Positions 1 to 5,663 of a stretch of 5,663 bases of DNA are shown one piece after another. A program made the position numbers and the translations under genes. Where the stretch lies: contig JAOZRC010000391.1 in the NCBI GenBank assembly GCA_029940345.1, positions 1-5,663 on the forward strand. The letters run 5' to 3'. This stretch comes from Desulfobacterales bacterium. GTDB taxonomy: Bacteria; Desulfobacterota; Desulfobacteria; Desulfobacterales; JAUCGF01. The notes below the pieces were generated by a model. It was not told the DNA's origin. It worked only from the letters and a program-made list of their open reading frames with translations, and ran no database searches. Numbering within the stretch: position 1 is the first letter of the stretch; every line of letters starts with the position of its first letter.

Positions 1-77
1 ACCGCTCTCACGCTTTTGCAGCCGATTTAAGACTTTTCAAACAGGCTCTCAGGAATCATCAATCAGGATGGTGTGTT
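1..77 (+). promoter_or_regulatory. Leader region upstream of the chemoreceptor gene
   Basis: This short AT-leaning stretch holds no gene. It contains two AGGA motifs, at 51-54 and 65-68, each preceded by TC; the second serves as the ribosome-binding site. I see no convincing sigma-70, sigma-28 or sigma-54 promoter, so the promoter may lie to the left of the window or the gene may be co-transcribed with something upstream. Confidence 0.4.
65..68 (+). promoter_or_regulatory. Ribosome-binding site of the chemoreceptor gene
   Basis: AGGA lies 9 nt before the ATG at 78 and supports that start. An ATG at 68-70 overlaps this motif but is in another reading frame. The start at 78 also places the first membrane segment near the N-terminus, as expected for a chemoreceptor. 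Confidence 0.65.
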
Positions 78-2288
78 ATGACAAGCATAAAAATCAGGAT
101 ACTGTTAAGTTTCTGTAAAAGCGGAGCGATTATAGTTTTAGCACTGAGTATTATCATATTTATAAAACTTGATGCAAGCATCAGGAAACAATCAGAACTG
201 CTCTTAAACGACCTGACAGATTTGACCATTGAAACTCTTACCGGCCATCTCAGAGCTTTTGAGTCTGCATTTGATGAAATCCTACAAAATACCGAGCGCC
301 TCTCAACCGATATTTCGCGCAATCCAGATTTGGTAGATAATATAGAAAAGTTGGATAGCGACGTGTTGGGAGGCATCCTTGGCAATTTCAGAGAGCATTC
401 CGATAAAATCGACTTTGCCTTGTTATTTGACCTTAAAGGACATTTTATTGCATCTTCCCCGTCTGATCATTCTAATGATATTGATATTCCCTGGCTGGAA
501 AAGTTTTACCTATCCTGGGAATTCGGGAAGAGAGTTCAGGGGAGCCTGGAAAAAGGTTTAGATGATAAAAAACAGAATTTATATGCCCTGACAGTACATG
601 ATGCTGATTTTATTAAAGCCTTGGATTTGACAAACACAAATTCCAGGGGAAGCGGTTTCATGAGTATGGCTTCGGCCAAGATTGTCACGGATGATTTTAA
701 GGACCCTGTTGCCGTATTAATTACCGGGAAAATAATTAATAATTATGATACGCCCTTAAAGAAGTTTTACAATACAACAGGTTTACCATGCGCAATCTAT
801 TTGGGGACTACTCCCATTGCATATATGGGATTGAAAAACCAAGGCAAAGAGATCGCAACTTTCAAGGACCTTCAGATAAGCCCGGAAATACTAAAACAAG
901 TGTATGAAGCTGACAAATCGATAAGTATACGTATAACACTTGCAGGCAAAAAATATTTATCCGTATGTTCCGCTGTCACCGGTTCCGACGGCAAGAAAAT
1001 CGGTGTCATCAGTGTTAATATGCCCGAAGAAAAATTTTCCGAAATCGAAGATAGAATCCTTTCTTATGGCGCCACGTCAATGGGAGAGCTTCAACTCTGG
1101 ATTCTTGGCATCGGCGCAGTCGCCCTTGCTTTTTTTGCTTTTATTGCAACCAAGCTTGGCTCAAAAATTGCCGACCCGATTTCAAAAGTCGTCGTATTGG
1201 CCAATGCCTTAGCTAAAGGAGACCTGTCTCAGCGCTTGGACATGCAAAGGCAGGATGAAATTGGCGACATGGCCGATGCGCTGGATGATTCCTGCAAGAA
1301 TCTTGCTGTTTTAATAAGGCAGATCAGGGGCAATGCCGACACACTGGCATCTTCATCCGAGGAGATGTCGATGGTTTCAGCACAGATGGCTTCAAGCGCC
1401 GATATAATGAGCTCCCAGTCCGATTCGGTTGCCGGGACTACCGAACAAACGTCCGTCAACATCAATGCAATGGCGTCCGCGGCTGAAGAGATGAGTGTGA
1501 ATGTCGGGAATGTCACCTCTGGCGCAGAACAAATGTCGCAGAATATGAATACTGTGGCATCGGCGATTGAAGAGATGTCTTTTTCAATCAAAGAGGTGGC
1601 CGGAAGTGCACAGGAGGGCTCACATATTGCCGATACGGCAATGGGAATGTCGGATTCCGCCACAAAGACCATGAACGTCCTGGGCCGGGGTGCAAAGGAG
1701 ATCGGCCAGGTGACCGATCTGATTAAGCGAATCGCGCAGCAGACCAAACTGCTTGCTCTCAATGCCACCATCGAGGCAGCTTCGGCAGGTGATGCAGGCA
1801 AAGGCTTTGCCGTTGTGGCCAATGAGATTAAAGCCCTTGCAAGCCAGAGTGCCCAGGCTGCCGAAGATATCGCCAAGAAAATTGAGGGGGTTCAGGAGAA
1901 CACTGAAGAAGCTGTCAAATCAATTGACGGCATATCCGATATCATCAACAAGATGAATGTATCATCTGGCATGATCATGAAAGCGGTCGATCAACAGACC
2001 GTAACCGCAACCGAAATATCTGGGAACGTCCGGCAAGCCAACACCGGTGCAAGCAACATCGCGTCCTCCATAGCCGAGGTCGCAAAAGGTGCTGATGATG
2101 TGTCTGAAAGCGCGGCAGAGGCTGCCACGGGTATAAACGAAGTATCGGAAAACATCCGAAGTGTCAGCAAAGCGGCCGGCGATTCAAATGCCGGAGCCCA
2201 GCAGGTTAATTCATCGGCCAACGAACTGGCTAAGATGGCTGCACAGATTCAGGAAATAGTCGGTCGATTTACGGTGGACGCAAAATGA
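78..2288 (+). CDS. Methyl-accepting chemotaxis protein (Cache-like sensor, HAMP, MCP signal domain)
   Basis: A transmembrane chemoreceptor of 736 residues that would bind a ligand in the periplasm and control CheA through CheW. Seen in order: a first membrane segment at about 16-31; a periplasmic sensor at about 32-335 with Cache-like stretches ([13 protein letters not shown] at 114-126, [13 protein letters not shown] at 211-223); a second membrane segment at 338-358; HAMP at about 359-412 (DPIS, then [10 protein letters not shown]); and a long coiled-coil signalling domain to the end. The hairpin tip is at about 552-585 ([18 protein letters not shown], then [15 protein letters not shown]). 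Candidate methylation pairs EE or EQ lie at 428, 456, 470, 484 and 498, all in one heptad phase. Each arm is about 150-170 residues, which suits the long 40H/44H classes. There is no NWETF-like C-terminal tail for tethering CheR/CheB. Two tip residues differ from E. coli Tsr (Lys557 for Asn376, Ser569 for Arg388). The ligand cannot be deduced. The gene converges on the kinase gene. Confidence 0.97.
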   Translation: MTSIKIRILLSFCKSGAIIVLALSIIIFIKLDASIRKQSELLLNDLTDLTIETLTGHLRAFESAFDEILQNTERLSTDISRNPDLVDNIEKLDSDVLGGILGNFREHSDKIDFALLFDLKGHFIASSPSDHSNDIDIPWLEKFYLSWEFGKRVQGSLEKGLDDKKQNLYALTVHDADFIKALDLTNTNSRGSGFMSMASAKIVTDDFKDPVAVLITGKIINNYDTPLKKFYNTTGLPCAIYLGTTPIAYMGLKNQGKEIATFKDLQISPEILKQVYEADKSISIRITLAGKKYLSVCSAVTGSDGKKIGVISVNMPEEKFSEIEDRILSYGATSMGELQLWILGIGAVALAFFAFIATKLGSKIADPISKVVVLANALAKGDLSQRLDMQRQDEIGDMADALDDSCKNLAVLIRQIRGNADTLASSSEEMSMVSAQMASSADIMSSQSDSVAGTTEQTSVNINAMASAAEEMSVNVGNVTSGAEQMSQNMNTVASAIEEMSFSIKEVAGSAQEGSHIADTAMGMSDSATKTMNVLGRGAKEIGQVTDLIKRIAQQTKLLALNATIEAASAGDAGKGFAVVANEIKALASQSAQAAEDIAKKIEGVQENTEEAVKSIDGISDIINKMNVSSGMIMKAVDQQTVTATEISGNVRQANTGASNIASSIAEVAKGADDVSESAAEAATGINEVSENIRSVSKAAGDSNAGAQQVNSSANELAKMAAQIQEIVGRFTVDAK
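1440..1607 (+). repeat. Four 14-residue coiled-coil repeats carrying E-E/E-Q pairs, inside the chemoreceptor gene
   Basis: Residues 455-510 read as four consecutive 14-residue (two-heptad) units starting at 455, 469, 483 and 497. Each has the form xE[EQ]xS, often followed by xN and ending in an Ala/Ser/Gly-rich tail; the clearest unit is [14 protein letters not shown]. The units resemble methylation sites (two small residues, then an acidic pair). The repeat is visible in the protein and only weakly in the DNA, so it is an old duplication or a structural periodicity rather than a recent expansion. Confidence 0.7.
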
Positions 2289-2310
2289 TCCCCGGTCCCA
2301 CTATACACTA

Positions 2311-2430
2311 CACAACCATGCACGGTTGTGATTATGTAGAGCGGAAAGCCGTTCCGCTCAGGATGGGGGAACGGTTACGCCTCCGGGGTGATCGGTTCCG
2401 CAAGACATCGTAACGCGACGTGGTGATGTC
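2311..2430 (+). other. Cluster of four consecutive hairpins in the convergent intergenic spacer
   Basis: Four stem-loops fill almost the whole spacer. (1) 2311-2330: CACAACC pairs with GGTTGTG, 7 bp, 6-nt loop. (2) 2339-2359: GAGCGGAA pairs with TTCCGCTC, 8 bp, 5-nt loop. (3) 2368-2399: GGAACGGTTAC pairs with GTGATCgGTTCC, 11 bp with one bulged G and two G.U pairs, continued by CC/GG around a TCCG loop. (4) 2404-2430: GACATC pairs with GATGTC, followed by two G.U pairs, one A-G mismatch and ACG/CGT around a 3-nt loop. The linkers are only 8, 8 and 4 nt. No T-run follows any stem on either strand, so these are not classic intrinsic terminators, although they sit where both convergent transcripts end. 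They could protect the 3' end of the chemoreceptor mRNA, act as a bidirectional transcription block, or be a small RNA or a palindromic repeat cluster. The pairing is read directly; the function is unknown. Confidence 0.6.
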
Positions 2431-2435
2431 CCGGC

Positions 2436-4229
2436 CTATGTTGGCATCCTTGTTTTACTTCTGGATTCGGGGAACTGTATTTCAATTGATGTTCCTGATG
2501 TGTTGTCAATCCGGATGGTTCCATCCAATTGGGCAGCTAGCGTGCTTACAATTTGTAAACCAAGGGATTCCGTTTTTTGGAAGTCGGGCGCTTGGGGAAA
2601 ACCGATGCCGTTATCACTGACGATGAGCACATAAACGTCATCGTGTTCTTTTGTCATCGCTATGCGGATTTCTGCGTTTTTGCCAGGTGCCAATGCCTCG
2701 TCCGGGAACGCATATTTCATGGCATTGGTGACCAGTTCATTGATAATCAGCCCGCAGGGTATCGCCGTGTCAATACCCAAAGATACGTTTCGGGTTTCCA
2801 CTTTAACCGTGACCGCATGGGTCTTGCCGGCATACGATTGAATTAAATTATCTACCAGACCATGAATATAATCGGAATAATCAACCCGGGCGAGGTCTTT
2901 GGATTGATATAGTTTTTCATGTATCATTCCCATTGAGCGTACACGATTTTCGCTTTCTTTAAAAAGTTCCAGCGTCTGTTCATCTTCAATGGCGGCGGAT
3001 TGCAGATACAGCAGACTGGAAATAACTTCCAGGTTGTTTTTAACCCGATGATAGATTTCCTTGAGAAGCACTTTTTTTTCTTCCAAAGATGCTTTCAGCG
3101 CGGCCTCTGATTGTTTTCGGTCGGTGATATCTTCACTCATCGCCAAAATAATATCTTCGCCAATCATGGTGGCGGGGATGGCTGTCAAACGGGCGTAAAT
3201 AACAGAGTTGTCTTTACGTTTCAATTCCACTTCAAAGCCCCTGACGTAACCATCGGTTTGCAGTCGCTTTATAAATTCAGTCCGTTTATCAGGAGATTGA
3301 TACAAATCTTTCGGATGAATTTGTTCAAGTTCCTCACGCGAATAGCCAATCATCTGGCAAATCGCATTGTTCACCGTCAAGTGTTTTCCGCTATAAGTGA
3401 TCAGAACAACACCTAAGGGGGCATTTTCAAACAACGCCCTGTATTGCTCTTCGCTTTTGCGCAATGCTATTTCAGCTTGTCTATGATCGGCGATCCGCCG
3501 CTCAATTTCGGCAATCATTGCGTTGATGTTGTGTTGCAGGTCACTGATCTCATCGTTTACGGTGATTTTATCGATTCGGGCCTTGAGATTCCCCTGTTTG
3601 ACCTGGTTGGCACATTCAAGGGTTTTGTGTACGCGGTCCATAATTTTTTTTAAAAAAAAGTCTGTCACCAAAATATTAACAGTTAATATAATGAAAGCGA
3701 TAATGGAAACGTTGAAAAAATATTCGGTCTTTTTTTCAAACATCTCTTTTTGGGTAACCGACAAGGCCATGAGCCAGTTCCACTCCGGAAAAGTGCGAAA
3801 AACACAGAAGCGCTTTTGACCTTTATAATTATATTCGATAAAACCGGATCTCTTTTTTAGCATTGCATCAATAAACGGCAAATCAACCGTTGCACCCGTT
3901 TTAAAACCACTATGTAAAATGGCGCTGTGCCTGTTATCGACAATAAAAATATGACCGGTGCGGCCGAAAGCGATTTTCTTAAATTGTGCCGCCAATTGTT
4001 TCTGTTTCCGCGTAACGTATGTTTCAATTGTATGAATTCCGGTGCGTAAAAGGATGTTATACCCGCGTTGGACGCTTTCATATAAATGATCCATTTCTTG
4101 CAATAAAAGCCGTTTGTTAAGCCCATAGACAATATCATTGATTATATAGGTCCCCACAAACACAATCAAAGCAGTGAGCAAGATTAGCATAGTGAGCGTG
4201 AACAGGTTGATTTTGGTTCTTAATTGCAT
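2436..4229 (-). CDS. Membrane sensor histidine kinase (Cache-HAMP-PAS-HisKA_2-HATPase)
   Basis: A two-component sensor kinase of 597 residues in the inner membrane. In order: a first membrane segment at about 8-30; a single Cache (sCache_2-like) periplasmic domain at about 40-168 (GRTGHIFIVDN at 89-99, FPEWNWLMALS at 147-157); a second membrane segment at about 170-193; HAMP at about 194-246; PAS with its PAC tail at about 262-380; the HisKA_2 dimerisation domain at about 385-465 with phosphoacceptor His394 in EIYHRVKNNLEVISSLL; and the HATPase domain with N-box Asn502 (NELVTNAMKYAFP), G1 box DNGIGF at 539-544 and G2 box SLGLQIV at 555-561. All catalytic boxes are intact, so it should be active. 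HisKA_2 kinases often signal to unlinked response regulators, and none is present here. The ATG at 4229 is the first possible in this frame, because an in-frame TAG lies 9 nt upstream; it has no clear Shine-Dalgarno sequence. It follows the binding-protein gene by 39 bp, so co-transcription and coupled translation are likely. Confidence 0.95.
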   Translation of the reverse strand: MQLRTKINLFTLTMLILLTALIVFVGTYIINDIVYGLNKRLLLQEMDHLYESVQRGYNILLRTGIHTIETYVTRKQKQLAAQFKKIAFGRTGHIFIVDNRHSAILHSGFKTGATVDLPFIDAMLKKRSGFIEYNYKGQKRFCVFRTFPEWNWLMALSVTQKEMFEKKTEYFFNVSIIAFIILTVNILVTDFFLKKIMDRVHKTLECANQVKQGNLKARIDKITVNDEISDLQHNINAMIAEIERRIADHRQAEIALRKSEEQYRALFENAPLGVVLITYSGKHLTVNNAICQMIGYSREELEQIHPKDLYQSPDKRTEFIKRLQTDGYVRGFEVELKRKDNSVIYARLTAIPATMIGEDIILAMSEDITDRKQSEAALKASLEEKKVLLKEIYHRVKNNLEVISSLLYLQSAAIEDEQTLELFKESENRVRSMGMIHEKLYQSKDLARVDYSDYIHGLVDNLIQSYAGKTHAVTVKVETRNVSLGIDTAIPCGLIINELVTNAMKYAFPDEALAPGKNAEIRIAMTKEHDDVYVLIVSDNGIGFPQAPDFQKTESLGLQIVSTLAAQLDGTIRIDNTSGTSIEIQFPESRSKTRMPT

Positions 4230-4240
4230 AGCCAGCTAAT

Positions 4241-4260
4241 ATGTGATGCGTGATTCACAT
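4241..4260. promoter_or_regulatory. Inverted repeat between the binding-protein and kinase genes
   Basis: ATGTGA and TCACAT form 6-bp arms around an 8-nt spacer, within the 39-bp gap between the two leftward genes. The half-sites match those of CRP-family operators (TGTGA...TCACA), but the usual spacer is 6 nt. In RNA it would be a small hairpin 11 nt before the kinase start. It could tune kinase translation, stabilise the upstream message, or be a non-standard operator; none of these is proven. Confidence 0.35.
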
Positions 4261-4268
4261 TTTAAGTT

Positions 4269-5441
4269 TCACTTTTCGCGTTCCACAATCTGAATTTCTT
4301 TATAAATTTCATCCGCAATGTCGAAAATATCCATCGGCGGGTCCCAGTTGATTAATTGGGCGACTTTCAGGTTAATTGCGATTTTGGGCGGTTCTTGAAA
4401 TACCTGTGGTAATTGACGTGGTTTGGCGCCGTTAAAGATTTTTGCTATCGTTTCCGCATGAAACTTGCCTACGGGCTTAAAATCAGCCTGGGCAATACTT
4501 AACAGCACACCGTGTTTAACCTCGTCGGATCCGTTCTGAGAAAACGTCGGAATTTTCGCTTTCATGAGCGGAGCTAAAACCTGGGGCAGGTTTTGCAGCG
4601 CAATGTTGCTCTCGGTAAGGTATAGCGCATCTATTTGCGATGCCAGTTCAGTATGGCATCCTACAATGTTTGCCAGCCTTTTTTTTACATCAGGAATATC
4701 CAGCTTACATTTGCAGCGTACGATTTTAAACTTCATTTCCCTGGCCACTTTTTCAATGCTATCCAAAGCGGCATAACCACGCCCGGCCAACGTATCTTCG
4801 TAAGCGACGCCTAACTTTTTAAAGCCTACAATACGATGAAACATACGGATCTGATTCTCATAGCGTTTCGGGTCGCAACGGGCATGAACATGATCAAAGC
4901 CGGAATCCCGTGGGTTTGTTATTATTTTTGAAGCAACCGGATCACTAGACGAAAGCACAACAGTGGGTGTGTCATGGCGATTATTGGCTAAATCCTGTCC
5001 GGCCCAGGTACCCATGGCAATCATCAGCTCAATGTCATGTTTGTCATTAAGTCTCTGTAACACAACAGACTGTGTTTTCATTCGCTGGGCATCATCCCAA
5101 TCAGATGACCAGTAACCATCAGGGACAAATTCAATATATCTGCTCTCCAGGGATGTTGCCATCCATTGCCAGAGTTTACCCGTATTTTCGGATTCAGGTA
5201 TTTCAGGCAGCGTCTTCGTCGCAACCCAGCCAAGCGCCATAAAGCCCTTAACAGTCGCTTCCAGGGTGTCCAAATAATCTTTATACGGCCCTCCTTCCAA
5301 ATATCCGATACGCCATTTTTTGCCTTTATTCATCAAGGGCTTTGACGAAAAGGTCTCTTGCCCATACGCCACAGCACTGAAAGCCGAAATGATTAAAATA
5401 ATCAAAGCCCTGATGGAGATGACACGAATACACTTTTTCAT
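4269..5441 (-). CDS. ABC-type periplasmic substrate-binding protein (PF04392 / ABC_sub_bind-like)
   Basis: A secreted ligand-binding protein of 390 residues. The N-terminus is a typical Sec signal (MKK, a hydrophobic core at about 9-23, likely cleavage after Ala25 or Gly27). Family-like features follow: WRIGYLEGG at 43-51, GTWAGQDLAN at 144-153, SSSDPVAS at 164-171, LGVAYEDTLAGRGY at 210-223, and the closing pattern GKFHAETIAKIFNGAKPRQLP then INLKVAQLINW. An aromatic-rich segment at about 88-116 (WQW, then DGYWSSDWDD) looks like an insertion relative to the family as I recall it. Cysteines in the mature part are 189, 243, 245 and 262; there is no lipobox. The open frame extends upstream to an ATG at 5525, but the start at 5441 has a strong ribosome-binding site and puts the signal peptide at the N-terminus. 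No permease or ATPase gene is adjacent, while a sensor kinase follows, which suggests a role in sensing. The ligand is unknown. Confidence 0.92.
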   Translation of the reverse strand: MKKCIRVISIRALIILIISAFSAVAYGQETFSSKPLMNKGKKWRIGYLEGGPYKDYLDTLEATVKGFMALGWVATKTLPEIPESENTGKLWQWMATSLESRYIEFVPDGYWSSDWDDAQRMKTQSVVLQRLNDKHDIELMIAMGTWAGQDLANNRHDTPTVVLSSSDPVASKIITNPRDSGFDHVHARCDPKRYENQIRMFHRIVGFKKLGVAYEDTLAGRGYAALDSIEKVAREMKFKIVRCKCKLDIPDVKKRLANIVGCHTELASQIDALYLTESNIALQNLPQVLAPLMKAKIPTFSQNGSDEVKHGVLLSIAQADFKPVGKFHAETIAKIFNGAKPRQLPQVFQEPPKIAINLKVAQLINWDPPMDIFDIADEIYKEIQIVEREK

Positions 5442-5447
5442 AATGTT

Positions 5448-5453
5448 CTCCTT
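5448..5453 (-). promoter_or_regulatory. Ribosome-binding site that fixes the binding-protein start
   Basis: Read leftward, AAGGAG stands 6 nt before the ATG at 5441. It is the best Shine-Dalgarno sequence in the window and is the main reason to reject the longer upstream start at 5525. Confidence 0.85.
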
Positions 5454-5511
5454 TCTGCCGTTTTCCGGTTTTAGCATCCGCAAGCTGTGGCTCGCACTTT
5501 GGGCTACCAAC

Positions 5512-5553
5512 ATAAGCTGGGACACTAAATGTAGTCGTAGGTTGGGTTGAGGA
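5512..5553 (+). repeat. Direct repeat, copy 1
   Basis: A 42-bp unit that is 41/42 identical to the copy at 5585-5626; the single difference is A at 5515 against G at 5588. It contains GACACTAAATGTAGTCG followed by TAGGTTGGGTTGAGGA. It lies upstream of the binding-protein gene and overlaps only the discarded N-terminal extension of that frame. The 31-bp spacer between copies (5554-5584) contains a small CCCC/GGGG hairpin at 5563-5579. Confidence 0.9.
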
Positions 5554-5584
5554 TAGGTATTGCCCCATCAGTTCAGGGGTGTAA

Positions 5585-5626
5585 ATAGGCTGGGACACTA
5601 AATGTAGTCGTAGGTTGGGTTGAGGA
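5585..5626 (+). repeat. Direct repeat, copy 2
   Basis: The second copy of the 42-bp unit, with a period of 73 bp. Unlike copy 1 it continues into AACGAAACC. The motif TAGGTTGGGTTGAGGAACGAAACC resembles, from memory, a dispersed extragenic repeat seen in many environmental bacterial genomes. An imperfect hairpin is present: TTGGGTT at 5615-5621 faces AACCAAA at 5631-5637 with one G-A mismatch. Confidence 0.85.
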
Positions 5627-5627
5627 A

Positions 5628-5663
5628 CGAAACCAAACGAATTCAGGCTGATGTCAGGTTTCG
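5628..5663. repeat. Partial inverted repeat at the window edge
   Basis: CGAAACC at 5628-5634 is the reverse complement of GGTTTCG at 5657-5663, the last bases of the window. If the right arm continues, the sequence beyond should read TTCCTCAACCCAACC, the reverse complement of the end of direct-repeat copy 2. That would make a REP- or MITE-like palindromic element cut by the window boundary. Only 7 bp of the pairing is visible. Confidence 0.4.

Noticed and set aside
6..20. Sigma-54-like promoter (TCTCACG then TTGCA)
   Set aside because: The near-invariant GG of the -24 element is absent and the spacing is one base short.
21..28. Sigma-28-like -10 element GCCGATTT upstream of the chemoreceptor
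   Set aside because: It matches only 6 of 8 bases of GCCGATAA, no TAAA-like -35 lies 15 nt upstream, and it sits close to the start codon.
1229..1876. A 215-codon open frame antisense to the chemoreceptor signalling domain
   Set aside because: It lies wholly within the highly conserved hairpin coding sequence, and its Ala/Ser-rich translation is what the reverse strand of Ala/Ser/Glu-rich coiled-coil codons gives. It has no recognisable domain.
2311..2359. Classic rho-independent terminator for the chemoreceptor gene
   Set aside because: The stems are good, but no T-run follows either hairpin on either strand.
2368..2430. Integron attC site or tRNA-like fold in the intergenic spacer
   Set aside because: No GTTRRRY/RYYYAAC core pair is present, and no cloverleaf with a T-arm consensus can be drawn.
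5442..5525. Upstream extension of the binding-protein frame to an ATG at 5525
   Set aside because: It would bury the signal peptide 28 residues in, the start lies within the direct repeat, and the start at 5441 has a strong AAGGAG at proper spacing.
5563..5585. Sigma-70 promoter for the binding-protein operon (TTTACA on the minus strand at 5585-5580)
   Set aside because: No acceptable -10 hexamer occurs at 16-18 nt spacing; the best matches only 3 of 6 bases.
5326..5598. A 90-codon leftward frame starting between the repeat copies and running into the binding-protein gene
   Set aside because: It overlaps the signal-peptide coding region in another frame, crosses repeat copy 1, and shows no recognisable protein features.
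5512..5663. CRISPR array
   Set aside because: There are only two copies with one 31-bp spacer, the 42-bp unit has no typical CRISPR-repeat form, no cas gene is present, and the unit resembles dispersed extragenic repeats.

Overview
The window holds three complete protein genes, all for sensing or signal transduction, and reads as a fragment of a free-living Gram-negative, motile, environmental bacterium. The style of the proteins points to Desulfobacterota (formerly delta-proteobacteria): a chemoreceptor with 14-residue AE[EQ]MS repeats and an [14 protein letters not shown] tip, a Cache-PAS HisKA_2 kinase, and a solitary PF04392-type binding protein. The repeat motif GTAGGTTGGGTTGAGGAACG at the right edge fits too. 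This taxonomic guess is an inference from recognition, not from a search.

Layout: 1-77 is a short leader with a ribosome-binding site. 78-2288 (+) is a methyl-accepting chemotaxis protein with a periplasmic Cache-like sensor, HAMP domain and long signalling hairpin. 2289-2435 is a convergent intergenic spacer packed with four consecutive hairpins (2311-2430). 2436-4229 (-) is a membrane histidine kinase (single Cache, HAMP, PAS, HisKA_2, HATPase). 4269-5441 (-) is a secreted ABC-type substrate-binding protein, 39 bp upstream of the kinase in the same direction. 5442-5663 holds the binding-protein leader, a 42-bp direct repeat with a 73-bp period, and half of an inverted repeat that runs off the window.

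The binding protein and kinase most likely form a leftward two-gene operon. No ABC permease or ATPase and no response regulator is present, so the simplest reading is that the binding protein is a periplasmic ligand presenter for the kinase (or for the neighbouring chemoreceptor) rather than a transport component; this is inference. No phage, CRISPR, toxin or defence system is visible. The least-explained elements are the hairpin cluster, whose G.U pairs indicate that it works in the rightward transcript, and the edge repeats.
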